DNA of 49,696 bases from Candidatus Methanoperedens nitratireducens (GCF_000685155.1 NZ_JMIY01000007.1:602499-652194); one strand, 5' to 3'; positions 9,751 to 18,827 are shown, counted from the stretch's first letter. Notes: generated from the sequence alone by a model not told the origin. A program made the numbers and translations.

Positions 9751-9779
9751 TATAAACAGAGGTGTGATACTTGTGTGAA
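9751..9779 (-). promoter_or_regulatory. island-type promoter of the cheYBARCD operon
   Basis: On the plus strand this reads TATAAA-CAGAG-GTGTGA-TACTT-GTGTGAA. On the transcribed minus strand it is therefore two TTCACA-type direct repeats 11 bp apart, directly upstream of a TATA box. The TATA box lies about 72 bp before cheY, leaving a leader of roughly 45-50 bases. The same 29-bp arrangement precedes four other transcription units of the island. The TATA role follows archaeal promoter rules; regulator binding is inferred. Confidence 0.75.
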
Positions 9780-9782
9780 TCC

Positions 9783-11441
9783 CTAGATAATCCCTAAAAG
9801 TGGGCCCATTGCACGCATCGTGAACTCGGCAGATAAAGCAGAGACCCATACAAACCCCACAAAATGAGTATAGGTATTAAAATGATGGCCCCCATCAACC
9901 ACTCTGATCAGCATTGCTGACATTAACGAATGACCGGCCATCATAATCATTAATATATTGGTCAGCAGATCAATATCCATATTGACGACAGTAGCGATGG
10001 AGATACCAATATCGAGACTGGGAACGACAATATTTGAAAAAAGATTCGACAGCATAGAAATTATGGAAAGTGCAAGAAACATCGTAGCAGCTATACCTGC
10101 AGTTAACCCGTAGAGTACACCAATAAGGCTTGCTGCGCTGCTATATCTTAATTTCCGCACTGAAAGGATACGCATAAAATTTTTGCTGATAATATCACCG
10201 ATAACATCAGGCTTTCCACCTACTGTTGTCCCTTCCACAAACATTGTTGCAAACCGCTCAATCAGATTACTTCCTGTACCTGCAGCAAAATGTTCCCAGG
10301 CTCGAGTTGTATTGAGCCTGATTTTTAGCCGTTTGTATAGATTTGCTATATTTTTTGAAAGTGGCCCGAAATCATGTGGAACAAGCTCTTTTAATGATTC
10401 AATTATAAGGCCGCTCCTGGCGCCTGATGAACCTCCCAGTGAACGGATGAAAGCACCGAAATTATCATCAAATCGTTTGATTTTGTTCTCTTCATTCCGT
10501 GCTATTATCCCTGTGAGCAGCAGTGGTGTTAAAGAAACTGCAAACATGATCGTTGTTGGAAGGATTGGATAAGCGATCAGGATGCCTGTTAGAATGATAC
10601 AGAGCATTAAAGAGATAGGCATCGACCATTTAATCCTTCTATCAGCCGTGGTCTCAATTTCAAGTGTATGCCAGATCCTGTCAGTAGGTACTTTTGTTTT
10701 TGCATACATTAATATAATAAGTTCAGTACCCAGGAAGATCGCTACAGCACCGGCAACCAGCAATTTAGCATCCATGCCTGTAATTATAGGCATTATAATA
10801 GCGAATGCTACTATAAAGATAAGGGACATGCTCATGGAAATGAACATCTCTTTTATCATGTCAATGGAATTTAGTGAGTCCTTATACATGGTCATGAAAT
10901 CATTCATGACAACTGTCTGTTCTGATATCACAAAATCTTCAAAATCTTCACCTGCCTGCGTAGCATGAGCCATCCTGTCCAGAAAATCTGAGAACAATAC
11001 CGAAGGTGTTCGCTTTGCAATAAAGCGGCAGGCTACAGGGAAACTTATATGCCAGTAGCGGATAAGCGCATATATTCTCCCCGTTTCCCTGGCCAGATAA
11101 CCATATGCCTCGGTCTTTGATAGCAGGTGCAGGATATCCACTCTTGTCATCTGAGAGGTAGCAAGAACCCCCATGTGTGTAATATAATAGTGAATATTAT
11201 TATCAATTTCTTTCTTTTTCCCTTCCAGGCTTGATATCGGGTACAGGACAACAATGGTTAACAGCGCAAAAGGGACCAGCAGCATTGCAATTAACATATA
11301 CCCGTATAGGATCGACGGAACCAGAATTAGCATTAATAAAGGGAAGAGAATTGATATTGCAAATACCGGGATCACGTACTTTTTAATGTAATTCTTCTTT
11401 GATATCCCGAGGCAGTGAAATAAGACTTTTGAGTCCGGCAT
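9783..11441 (-). CDS. arlJ: archaellum membrane platform protein ArlJ
   Basis: Polytopic membrane platform of the archaellum motor, related to T2SSF/PilC/TadC proteins, on which ArlI acts. The 552-residue protein has an N-terminal pair of membrane spans (about 23-70), a central pair (about 205-260), further spans at about 275-310, and a C-terminal group from about 425 on. Between them lie the two helical cytoplasmic T2SSF modules. It overlaps arlI by one base and closes the arlB-B-F-G-H-I-J operon. About 100 bp separate its end from cheY, and these hold the che promoter. Confidence 0.95.
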   Translation of the reverse strand: MPDSKVLFHCLGISKKNYIKKYVIPVFAISILFPLLMLILVPSILYGYMLIAMLLVPFALLTIVVLYPISSLEGKKKEIDNNIHYYITHMGVLATSQMTRVDILHLLSKTEAYGYLARETGRIYALIRYWHISFPVACRFIAKRTPSVLFSDFLDRMAHATQAGEDFEDFVISEQTVVMNDFMTMYKDSLNSIDMIKEMFISMSMSLIFIVAFAIIMPIITGMDAKLLVAGAVAIFLGTELIILMYAKTKVPTDRIWHTLEIETTADRRIKWSMPISLMLCIILTGILIAYPILPTTIMFAVSLTPLLLTGIIARNEENKIKRFDDNFGAFIRSLGGSSGARSGLIIESLKELVPHDFGPLSKNIANLYKRLKIRLNTTRAWEHFAAGTGSNLIERFATMFVEGTTVGGKPDVIGDIISKNFMRILSVRKLRYSSAASLIGVLYGLTAGIAATMFLALSIISMLSNLFSNIVVPSLDIGISIATVVNMDIDLLTNILMIMMAGHSLMSAMLIRVVDGGHHFNTYTHFVGFVWVSALSAEFTMRAMGPLLGII

Positions 11442-13072
11442 TATACCTCAAACGGTATACCTTCAAGGCCTTTAGCCTGGTAACCCCAGATAATGTCCCG
11501 GACCTTATAGTAATCCAGGATATTTTCCTCTACCATCCGGCTGAGGATCTTTGCACGCAGTGATAATTCATCATATATCATGCGCTTATCACTATGCCCG
11601 AGCCTGATAGCTACCCTATCCAGAATAAAGCTGTTATTCATACCCCTGAAGCGATGCCTGTCAGTTGTAAAATCCCATTCGAAGACTGCACGGGTTATTA
11701 CTCCCCCGGCCTCTTCCAGGTAGCCTTCTATCTCTTCAACAGAAGTGCACCGCCGTAAAAATTTCCCTTTCCTGTATATCGCCTGAAGAATCAGAGCAGC
11801 ATTCAGGTTATCCACAAACGTGGCAGGGATGTTAATCGGCTCACCTGTCAGGCGCTGGATAAGTTTTTTAACAGAAGAGGCATGAAACGTGGCCAGTACA
11901 GCATGCCCTGTCTGCATGGCCTGGAATGCAACAGCACCTTCTTCACCCCGGATCTCACCTACTATAATATAATTAGGTCTTGACCGCAGCGCCACCTTAA
12001 GCAGGGTAAATGTATCAACCTGAGATTCTTTCGGGCCGTCCTCGCGTGTGATCAACTGCTGCCATGCGGCCTGTGGGGGGGCCACTTCTGCTGTGTTTTC
12101 CACAGAGTACATCTTTGCTTTGCGGCTTATGAAAGGTAATGCTGCATTAAGCATTGTTGTCTTACCGCTTGCCGTCTCACCGCTGAAGAAAATGCTCATC
12201 TGGTTCTCAAGTAAAAGCCAGATATAAGAAGCCATATTCGCATCGATACTGCCCCATTTGATAAGCTGCGGGATACTCGCAGGTATCTCCATGAACTTTC
12301 TTAATGTGAAACTTGATCCTTTTCGGCTCACATCAGTACTGTAAATAGCATTGATTCTTGTACCATCGGGCAGGGTACCATCGATGATCGGACGGGCATC
12401 GCTTACAGGCCTACCAATACGCTCGCCCATGGAGTGAAGCCAGTGGCTTAAATTCTCCTGGGTACCGAAGGTTAAACTGGTAGTAAGCATCCCGAGGATC
12501 TTATGTACAATATATATGCCGTTTACTCCTATACTGTGAATATCCTCAAGGTATGGATCCCTTATCACAGCCTCAATCGGTCCCTGCCCGATAATATCCC
12601 TGTCCAGATAATAGGATATCTTATCATATTCCTCATGTGATAGAGGAACAGGTCTCTCACCCAGCAGTTTATCCATGAATCCTGTGTGTGCAGTTTTTCC
12701 TTCGATCTGCACAGAATCATTTAAAAGTGCTACCATAAGTTTTCTCAACTGTTCCTCGTTCTCAGGAACGATCTCATCCGCTGCTTTTTCAAGGATAGAG
12801 TCCATGATCTGGTTATATTTTTTCTGTTCTTCTGTCGATAATACCGGTTCAACCGCAATATAACGGATTTCCCTGGTTGACTTATCCCCTTTTATATGGA
12901 TAAATACAGGATCACCTACAGGATAAATAATAGACGGCACAGGAATATCGACAATGTCTCGTGATAGTTTCGTGACGAAATCAGGTGTGATCCCGCTCTC
13001 TTTCTTATAGTTCTCAATATACTCCCTCAGATGCGGATTTCTCGAAACTGCCTCTTCAAATTTGTCATCCAT
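11441..13072 (-). CDS. arlI: archaellum motor ATPase ArlI
   Basis: Hexameric secretion-type ATPase that drives assembly and rotation of the archaellum. The 543-residue protein has an N-terminal regulatory region, then the GspE/PilT-like core. The Walker A loop GETASGKT is at about residues 298-305, an Asp-box region is around VENTAEV, and the Walker B region includes VGEIRGEEGAVAFQAMQTGH. The order arlH-arlI-arlJ is the universal motor order. It begins 11 bp after arlH. Confidence 0.97.
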   Translation of the reverse strand: MDDKFEEAVSRNPHLREYIENYKKESGITPDFVTKLSRDIVDIPVPSIIYPVGDPVFIHIKGDKSTREIRYIAVEPVLSTEEQKKYNQIMDSILEKAADEIVPENEEQLRKLMVALLNDSVQIEGKTAHTGFMDKLLGERPVPLSHEEYDKISYYLDRDIIGQGPIEAVIRDPYLEDIHSIGVNGIYIVHKILGMLTTSLTFGTQENLSHWLHSMGERIGRPVSDARPIIDGTLPDGTRINAIYSTDVSRKGSSFTLRKFMEIPASIPQLIKWGSIDANMASYIWLLLENQMSIFFSGETASGKTTMLNAALPFISRKAKMYSVENTAEVAPPQAAWQQLITREDGPKESQVDTFTLLKVALRSRPNYIIVGEIRGEEGAVAFQAMQTGHAVLATFHASSVKKLIQRLTGEPINIPATFVDNLNAALILQAIYRKGKFLRRCTSVEEIEGYLEEAGGVITRAVFEWDFTTDRHRFRGMNNSFILDRVAIRLGHSDKRMIYDELSLRAKILSRMVEENILDYYKVRDIIWGYQAKGLEGIPFEV

Positions 13073-13083
13073 GACTCATCCCT

Positions 13084-13776
13084 TCACGAGACTCCGGATA
13101 TATCGATCATCACACCGGCCCTGGCCTCGACCTTGAAACCAAACATGCTCCCGACCTGGTACTCAGGACGAGCGTATTTATTTATTACTGCCGTTCTGCG
13201 AATATCAGTCCCTATCTGTCGGATCTTCAGTGTGATGAGTACCTCTGCAGCATCTTTGAACTCGGTACTTATGCCTGGGGGCAGCTCGGTACTGTCCATG
13301 GTAAGGACGATAGTCTTTTGCATACCTGTCAATTTTTTGAAAAACGAGATAAGCTGCAGGCTTTTTTCAGCTTCAGTGCTGTAGCGTATAAGTGCTGAGA
13401 GTGTATCTACTATAATCAGATCTTTCTCAAAGAGTCCTGCTGCGCCCATAAGCCGCTTGATGAAATCGATCCTTGGTTTGGATTCCTTAAGAAGGGGATA
13501 GGCAGGGATATAAAGAAGTTCTCCTTTTAGCAGCTTAAGTCCTATTGGATAATCCATTGAATTCATCTGGCGGATAAAATTTTTTGTGGTCAGTTGTGTT
13601 GAGATATATGTAACTGTGTTCTTGTTATCCAGGAGACCAAAGGTAAACCTCTGGCCTAAGGCGCTCTTCCCGCTACCGCTCGGGCCATCGATCACCACCA
13701 GTGAGCCTTTAGGAAAGCCTCCGCCAAGCATCTGGTTTATTTCATCCCTGTCAAGTGCGAATGAATATACTGACAT
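13084..13776 (-). CDS. arlH: archaellum motor protein ArlH
   Basis: RecA/KaiC-fold protein that binds ArlI and, in its ATP-bound state, helps assemble the motor. The 230-residue protein has Walker A GPSGSGKS at residues 31-38, Walker B around DLIIVDTLSALIRY, and ends near FKVEARAGVMID. It lies between arlG (3 bp away) and arlI. Two other RecA-type proteins occur in the window (the KaiC-like protein at 22832-23581 and RadB at 28678-29370). Position in the arl operon makes this one ArlH. Confidence 0.95.
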   Translation of the reverse strand: MSVYSFALDRDEINQMLGGGFPKGSLVVIDGPSGSGKSALGQRFTFGLLDNKNTVTYISTQLTTKNFIRQMNSMDYPIGLKLLKGELLYIPAYPLLKESKPRIDFIKRLMGAAGLFEKDLIIVDTLSALIRYSTEAEKSLQLISFFKKLTGMQKTIVLTMDSTELPPGISTEFKDAAEVLITLKIRQIGTDIRRTAVINKYARPEYQVGSMFGFKVEARAGVMIDISGVS

Positions 13777-13779
13777 AGT

Positions 13780-14226
13780 TCACTTTCTGAAATTAAAACT
13801 ATCTTCGATGCCATTCCCTGTTATCACTCTTATGTTATGGCTGCCGGATGCAAGTGTGACCGTAGCATTTATCATCAGAACATCACCTGTCCGCCACATA
13901 ACACCACCGCCTATTATTGTTTTATCGAGATTGGCATCGGATACAACGACACCGTTGATAAGGATAGTAATATAATCTGTCAAGAGGTCCTCTTTTCCCG
14001 TGTTTTTAACATAAAAGGTATAATAGTTGCCAGAATAGGGGATATTCTCAGGGTCATTTATAATGGTGATATCTGTCTTCAACTGCTCTGATAATGTTTT
14101 ACTGCCTGCATTTGCTGCTGACGTGAGGGACTGGATGTTCAAGAAGATCGCGCCTGTTACGCTCAGGGCGATAACCACAGACGTTATAAAAAATATAATG
14201 TGAGTTGCAGATGTATCAGCGCCCAT
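13780..14226 (-). CDS. arlG: archaellum stator protein ArlG
   Basis: ArlG and ArlF form a periplasmic stator bound to the S-layer. The 148-residue protein starts MGADTSATHIIFF and has one N-terminal membrane span (about 9-29), then a beta-rich domain ending in IRVITGNGIEDSF, as in archaellin-like ArlF/ArlG folds. It sits in the conserved order F-G-H, 10 bp after arlF and 3 bp before arlH. Order and the N-terminus distinguish it from ArlF; the sequence family is divergent. Confidence 0.88.
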   Translation of the reverse strand: MGADTSATHIIFFITSVVIALSVTGAIFLNIQSLTSAANAGSKTLSEQLKTDITIINDPENIPYSGNYYTFYVKNTGKEDLLTDYITILINGVVVSDANLDKTIIGGGVMWRTGDVLMINATVTLASGSHNIRVITGNGIEDSFNFRK

Positions 14227-14236
14227 TTAACATCAC

Positions 14237-14641
14237 CTATGTAACAGCGTAATCTGCCGCTCCATTCTCGGTTACTATTTTTACCCTGCCGCCGGTTACT
14301 CCATTGATCGTCACATTGATGAAGTTCCTGGGAGACCAGACACCCTGTCTTGATACTGTAAAGGATGTTATGAATGTTCCGTTATGAATAACATTCAGCC
14401 TGCTTGAATTAAGGGTTACTGACCCGTTATTATAGACTGTGACACTCAGGTCACTGCCTGTATTTTCTGTATCTGTGATCACTATTTTCGTGTTCAGTTT
14501 CTCATACCGCAGCTCATTTGAGTCTTTCTCAGCCTCCAGTGCCATTCTGTATGATCGTTCAACGAGAGGGTAATATATTGTCGCCATGTACAGCAGAGAT
14601 GCAGCAAAAATGACCACAGCAGCAGAGGTTGAGAAGCCCAT
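14237..14641 (-). CDS. arlF: archaellum stator protein ArlF
   Basis: Partner of ArlG in the S-layer-anchored stator. The 134-residue protein begins MGFSTSAAVVIFAASLLYMA, the typical ArlF start, with one membrane span followed by a beta-sandwich-like domain. It starts 14 bp after the second archaellin gene, with GGAGGG just upstream. The call relies on the N-terminus and the operon position between arlB and arlG. Confidence 0.88.
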   Translation of the reverse strand: MGFSTSAAVVIFAASLLYMATIYYPLVERSYRMALEAEKDSNELRYEKLNTKIVITDTENTGSDLSVTVYNNGSVTLNSSRLNVIHNGTFITSFTVSRQGVWSPRNFINVTINGVTGGRVKIVTENGAADYAVT

Positions 14642-14655
14642 GGTTCCCTCCGATG

Positions 14656-15285
14656 CTATGGGTATAGCTGAACGTACTTGTAAACACCGTAAGAATTGGG
14701 TGTGGTTATCTCAAGGTTTATTGCCTGTCCGAGTTCCTGGTTCAGGGATAACCAGAAGGTTTTTCTGGTAGGCAGAGTGATCGGCGATAATGCAGATGAG
14801 TTTACCGTTAGTTCTATCAGGTCACCGCTGTTGAGTACAGGTGCCTCGGGTTTGAATGATTCATCTTCATCCCTCACTGCTGTTGCAGAATATACACTAG
14901 TTGATCCGTTGCCTACTGTATCGTATTTCAGGTCATATCTGTAGTCTTTGTCCATCACAGTCAATATTACCTGTCTCAGATCAATCGATGTGGTGCCTAC
15001 ATCTGGCTTGATCCTGATTATCAGACTCTGGATTTCATTTGTAGGATCATCCGAACCACCAGGATCCGTTCTGTTCCCCAGCACCTTCTCAACGATAATA
15101 TTGGATGATATCTGCTGTGTTGCCTCTTTGCTCGTCTTCGTTGCTTTCTGCTGAAGTGCCCCGGTCGTATAGATCAGCACCGTTGCTGCGACAGCAGCCA
15201 CAAGCACCATTGAGATGAATATGATAAGTGTGCCTACACCGACATCACCGCTGCTGTTATTGAGGAACTTCCTGTTTGCTTTCAT
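14656..15285 (-). CDS. arlB1: archaellin (second copy)
   Basis: Filament subunit of the archaellum. The 209-residue precursor has a short basic leader (MKANRKFLNNSSG) and then the class III signal core [20 protein letters not shown], cut by a prepilin-type peptidase before the hydrophobic helix that packs the filament core. The helix continues to about residue 45, followed by QQKATKTSKEATQQ and a beta domain with several Asn-X-Ser/Thr sites. It lies downstream of arlB2 across a hairpin and T-rich stretch, so it may be made at a lower level. Numbering of the copies is mine. Confidence 0.93.
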   Translation of the reverse strand: MKANRKFLNNSSGDVGVGTLIIFISMVLVAAVAATVLIYTTGALQQKATKTSKEATQQISSNIIVEKVLGNRTDPGGSDDPTNEIQSLIIRIKPDVGTTSIDLRQVILTVMDKDYRYDLKYDTVGNGSTSVYSATAVRDEDESFKPEAPVLNSGDLIELTVNSSALSPITLPTRKTFWLSLNQELGQAINLEITTPNSYGVYKYVQLYP

Positions 15286-15299
15286 ACTCTTATCCTTCT

Positions 15300-15336
15300 T
15301 AAAAAGAAAGAGAAAAATTCCCCTTTCTCAGGGGAA
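15300..15336 (-). terminator. hairpin and T-tract after the first archaellin gene
   Basis: On the minus strand TTCCCC (15336-15331) and GGGGAA (15323-15318) form a 6-bp stem around a 7-base loop, followed by TTTTTCTCTTTCTTTTT. The stem includes the TGA stop of arlB2. This looks like a partial terminator that lets the first archaellin be made in excess over the distal assembly genes. The structure is seen; the effect is inferred. Confidence 0.55.
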
Positions 15337-15912
15337 CAACTGTATCATGGTCTTTGTTCCAAAGGTTGCAGGGGCTACTATATCCTTGAGTACTGGCGTA
15401 CCGGTCTCAGGTATGATCGTGATCGTACCCTTCTTGCGCACTTCCAACGCCTGTCCGGTTGCATTCAGGTCTATTGTAATAACTCCAAGGTCTCCTGGCT
15501 GCAGGACTTTATCATTAATGCCTGATACATATCTCTCTTCCGAGTAGGAAAAGGCTGTCGTGCTGGCGGTACCGCTGTGATTCAATGTTCTTGAGGTTGT
15601 TTCATTTACGTACCTTACAATGATCTTATCCATGTCGATATCGGTTCCACCTGCTGACAGCGATACTGTCACATTCAAAATTTCAATATTCCCTGTAGAG
15701 TTCAAATTACCGACAACTGAATCGATCTTTATATTCGAAGATACTTCCGCCGTCGCTTCTTTACCTGTTGTCTGTGCTTTCTGCTGCAGGACACCCGATG
15801 TCTGGATCAATACTGCTGCCGCCACCGCTGCGACAAGTACCATCGCAATGAAGATAATCAGCGTTCCAATGCCGACATCTGCTTTATTATTCCTTATTAT
15901 ATTGGCTTTCAT
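15328..15912 (-). CDS. arlB2: archaellin (first copy, likely the major filament subunit)
   Basis: The 194-residue precursor has the leader [11 protein letters not shown] and the class III core [20 protein letters not shown], then a helix through about residue 40 and a beta domain with Asn-X-Ser/Thr sites for N-glycosylation. It is the promoter-proximal gene of the arl operon, with a strong AGGAGG site before the ATG and the island promoter element about 95 bp upstream. A hairpin overlapping its stop codon suggests its transcript is favoured. It is a diverged paralogue of the next archaellin. Confidence 0.95.
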   Translation of the reverse strand: MKANIIRNNKADVGIGTLIIFIAMVLVAAVAAAVLIQTSGVLQQKAQTTGKEATAEVSSNIKIDSVVGNLNSTGNIEILNVTVSLSAGGTDIDMDKIIVRYVNETTSRTLNHSGTASTTAFSYSEERYVSGINDKVLQPGDLGVITIDLNATGQALEVRKKGTITIIPETGTPVLKDIVAPATFGTKTMIQLFP

Positions 15913-16004
15913 AACGCCTCCTTTTTATTTCTACCAATTTATGAAATTACGGTGGCGTTATACGCCAGTCCGTACTTCTGATCATAATGAGAATAATACC
16001 TGGA

Positions 16005-16033
16005 TATAAATAGAGTTGTGAAAAACGTGTGAA
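16005..16033 (-). promoter_or_regulatory. island-type promoter of the arl operon
   Basis: The plus strand reads TATAAA-TAGAG-TTGTGA-AAAAC-GTGTGAA, the same 29-bp layout as before cheY. On the minus strand the two TTCACA-type repeats sit immediately upstream of the TATA box, where TFB and an activator would bind. The TATA box is about 95 bp from the arlB2 start, giving a leader of about 65-70 bases. Confidence 0.78.
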
Positions 16034-16050
16034 TATTCAGGACAAAGAGA

Positions 16051-16683
16051 TCAGGCTATTAAACAACCTCTTCTGAATTCCTCCAGTTCGTTATGAGCCC
16101 TGTCGATCTTCAGCCTGAGGTCATCAAGCAGCAGCCTGCTATGAGAGTCGTTCTTGAGCTTTCTATCAGGGTAGAGCTGCCGCATCAGGATGAATAGTTT
16201 CCTGTCGCTAATGCCCTGTCTAAGTAACAGGATATTTTTCTCTAAAACAGATAGATCCTCATCTTTAGAAATATTCATCGTCTCCAGGCATTTATCAAGA
16301 AGAGGCGGGATCTCAAGGGCATCCCTCACCGCCATATGCAGGCAATCTATAGTAACAGGTTTCACCAGATAGTCAGAGACCATGGATAACCGTGAAAAAT
16401 CATCCATGCAGGGAGGCTTTGCAGTAATTATAACTACAGGCATACCGGGCTTAAGCTCTTTTATTTTTTTAATTAATTCCCATCCATCCATATCCGATAG
16501 CTCTATATCCAGCAGTATCATATCCGGCATATCCCGCTTCATTGTTATCAGGCAGTCTCTCCCTGTATGTGCTATATTGAACCTGTACTTTTCTATGTCT
16601 ATCAACAGCATCTCTGCAAACAGATCTGCTATCTCAGGTTCACTATTGACTATCAGCACATAGTTCGATTTTTTTGGGATCAT
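16051..16683 (-). CDS. orphan response regulator with helical C-terminal extension
   Basis: Receiver domain in the first about 125 residues: DMILLDIELSDMDG supplies the phospho-acceptor Asp near residue 58, ITAKPP the switch position, and DYLVKPV the conserved lysine. The last about 85 residues are charged and predicted helical, with no known output domain. It lies between the arl operon and the RHH-like genes. The start codon is about 27-30 bases from a TATA-like TTTATATT on the minus strand (plus 16709-16716), so the mRNA may be leaderless. A partner kinase cannot be named; CheA is possible. Confidence 0.8.
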   Translation of the reverse strand: MIPKKSNYVLIVNSEPEIADLFAEMLLIDIEKYRFNIAHTGRDCLITMKRDMPDMILLDIELSDMDGWELIKKIKELKPGMPVVIITAKPPCMDDFSRLSMVSDYLVKPVTIDCLHMAVRDALEIPPLLDKCLETMNISKDEDLSVLEKNILLLRQGISDRKLFILMRQLYPDRKLKNDSHSRLLLDDLRLKIDRAHNELEEFRRGCLIA

Positions 16684-16838
16684 ATGCTTTATACATAAAT
16701 ATCACACAAATATAAAGATGAGTGGGATTAGTTATCACAAATATCCATCGTTTAGTGAGATAACTATCCCGTGTCAGGAAAATGTAAAAATTATCTTCCG
16801 GGGCCATGTGATAAAGAAGACCCCACACGCGGATGAAT

Positions 16839-17507
16839 CTATGTTCTCACAAGGATTATATCATTTTGACTATGTAATTTATCCTCTTTGTTATCACAAA
16901 AATGCGTATATATTGATTGCATAGCCTCTTCATGGCTGGATGCAGATGAAAGCTGTATACAGACCGATGAGGGATATATCATCAACCTGTTTATTTTTTG
17001 CGGATTTTTATTATTTGCCATGTACATTGCTATTAGAGCTGCATTGAAGTTGTTGATTTCCGGATCCATACCTGTTATTTGAATTGAGATCTGTCCATTA
17101 CTGCTGTTAATTGATACCATGACAGGCCAGTTAAGTATCGATAGCCCTTCATTGATCATTTTGCTCAAACTGCTGATATCGTAGATATTAACATCATTGT
17201 GTTGCGCAAAGATCTGAATCGCTTCACTTGATGGCGGAAGACTGCATCTACTGTTACTTAACATCCACTTAAACATTGTCAGAGGAATCGTAACTCCAAA
17301 TATGCGGTTTCGTATCTGTTCACTGATCTGGTTTTTCTCTTTCAAAAGATCTTTAGCTGTTTCCAGGCTCCCCATGTGCTCGGTCACAAAGCCTGTGAAA
17401 TCTATTATATCCCTCATCGCTGCAGAGAGATTGCCTTGATGTTTTTTAAGCAACGGCTCAAGCAGTTTTAGATGTGCATCACTTATAGATACATTCTTTC
17501 TTAGCAT
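16839..17507 (-). CDS. RHH-like N-terminal protein, putative island regulator (copy 1)
   Basis: I do not recognise the full protein. The first 40 residues (MLRKNVSISDAHLKLLEPLL, then KKHQGNLSAAMRDIID) fit a ribbon-helix-helix pattern: a short strand, then two helices. They match the N-terminus of the protein encoded at 17720-18766. The remaining about 180 residues contain alternating strand and helix and end LHSQNDIILVRT. A good AGGTG site precedes the ATG. Two inverted repeats lie about 55-85 bp upstream and could be an operator. DNA binding and a role in controlling arl/che genes are inferred. Confidence 0.6.
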   Translation of the reverse strand: MLRKNVSISDAHLKLLEPLLKKHQGNLSAAMRDIIDFTGFVTEHMGSLETAKDLLKEKNQISEQIRNRIFGVTIPLTMFKWMLSNSRCSLPPSSEAIQIFAQHNDVNIYDISSLSKMINEGLSILNWPVMVSINSSNGQISIQITGMDPEINNFNAALIAMYMANNKNPQKINRLMIYPSSVCIQLSSASSHEEAMQSIYTHFCDNKEDKLHSQNDIILVRT

Positions 17508-17561
17508 TTTTACACCTTTCTATACTGACTATGAGGCAGTCTAATAACAATCATTTAACTT

Positions 17562-17593
17562 GATTATCCTATGATAATCACTATTATAGTGAT
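17562..17593. promoter_or_regulatory. two overlapping inverted repeats upstream of RHH-like gene 1
   Basis: GATTATC-CTAT-GATAATC (17562-17579) and ATCACTA-TTA-TAGTGAT (17577-17593) are both perfect in their arms and overlap by three bases. They lie 55-85 bp upstream of the gene at 16839-17507. RHH proteins often bind symmetric sites next to their own genes, so an autoregulatory operator is a fair guess. In AT-rich DNA such repeats can also be chance. Confidence 0.4.
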
Positions 17594-17719
17594 ATAACTA
17601 ATGCTATTTAATATTTTCTAATTAAGGATATATATTATGAAAGCAGAAAAAAAGCTTAGAAGACAAAAATAACAGCTGTAATTATTAAGAACTGACAGGC
17701 GTAACCTGCAATACCATAA

Positions 17720-18766
17720 TTAAAAATCGTTTACAACCGGGCTGATCAACTGCTCATCATTATTATATATTATAGGGCTTATTATTATCAAATTCTCAGA
17801 GTACCGGGATTTATATTTAGTACCATTGGAATTAAGTACATTCAATAAGATCTTTCCAATGGCATCTATAGCGCGTGCATCTGTATAACCATGATATATC
17901 TTCAGGGTATTCTCATCTATATCGATCCTCTCCACAATACCCATATACTCGTATACGGACTTCATAGTCGAGATAAGGATTCCCGATGGGATATCTCTGA
18001 TAGGAACCTTATGTATGGCCTCGATTGAGGCTGTTAGGTAACCTGGAGCTTCTTTTCCCATTAACAATTCATTATAGTAATTTTTTGGAATTGTTACCAT
18101 ATTATAATTTGTTTGCTTATACAGATTAACGATACACTTCCAAAATTCCTGCTTTTTTGAAATCTCAGAGGCAACATCCTCCATCTCTCCAAAATAGTCA
18201 ACAAGCGATTGTCTTGCTAGATTAGTATTCCCCTGTTTTTTGAAATTGATCGTAATTGTATTGGATATCCTTTTTAATGAAACAATCTCTAGCTTTTTCT
18301 GAGCAACCAGGAAAGAAGAGGTCATCCCGCCAAGAAATTCCGTTTTATAGACATTATTACCTGTAAGGGTTACCTTTACATATGACGGATTCACTTCATT
18401 ATCATAATCGTATATTCTTATCTTCGTCTGCCAGCTCGTCCCGCCTGTCATTTCATTTAAATATTTTTCAAGATCAGGAAGCAGTACTATCTTTACAGGA
18501 TCCAGAATACTATTGAGAATCTCCTGATCTATAAGCCTGCCATGGGTCTGTCTGATGAACCAGTATAAAACGGCTTCAATGAGGTTATTATCTGATTTTA
18601 ATCCATCTATAAATCCGGTTGCTGCATCCGGGTCTTTAACTATAGCGTCTACAAGGTCTATTATCTCACGTATAGCAGCGCTAAAATTCCCATTATGCTT
18701 TAAGACAAGCGGCTCCAATTTTTTCAGATGCTCTGTTTCCAGAGATATATTTTTTCTAACAGACAT
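17720..18766 (-). CDS. RHH-like N-terminal protein, putative island regulator (copy 2)
   Basis: A 348-residue relative of the preceding protein. The N-terminus MSVRKNISLETEHLKKLEPL then VLKHNGNFSAAIREIID aligns with copy 1 across the presumed ribbon-helix-helix. The long C-terminal part has no recognised domain; two similar alpha/beta segments (around 80-200 and 250-330) could be sensor-like modules. Its own promoter is the 29-bp island element at 18828-18856, so it is a member of the regulon it may control. AGAGGA precedes the ATG. Function is inferred from the N-terminal pattern and location only. Confidence 0.6.
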   Translation of the reverse strand: MSVRKNISLETEHLKKLEPLVLKHNGNFSAAIREIIDLVDAIVKDPDAATGFIDGLKSDNNLIEAVLYWFIRQTHGRLIDQEILNSILDPVKIVLLPDLEKYLNEMTGGTSWQTKIRIYDYDNEVNPSYVKVTLTGNNVYKTEFLGGMTSSFLVAQKKLEIVSLKRISNTITINFKKQGNTNLARQSLVDYFGEMEDVASEISKKQEFWKCIVNLYKQTNYNMVTIPKNYYNELLMGKEAPGYLTASIEAIHKVPIRDIPSGILISTMKSVYEYMGIVERIDIDENTLKIYHGYTDARAIDAIGKILLNVLNSNGTKYKSRYSENLIIISPIIYNNDEQLISPVVNDF

Positions 18767-18827
18767 ATACTCGTCCTCTCTAATAGACCATTCTCTTAGA
18801 GCTAAAATATCGTATGGTTTACCTGAA

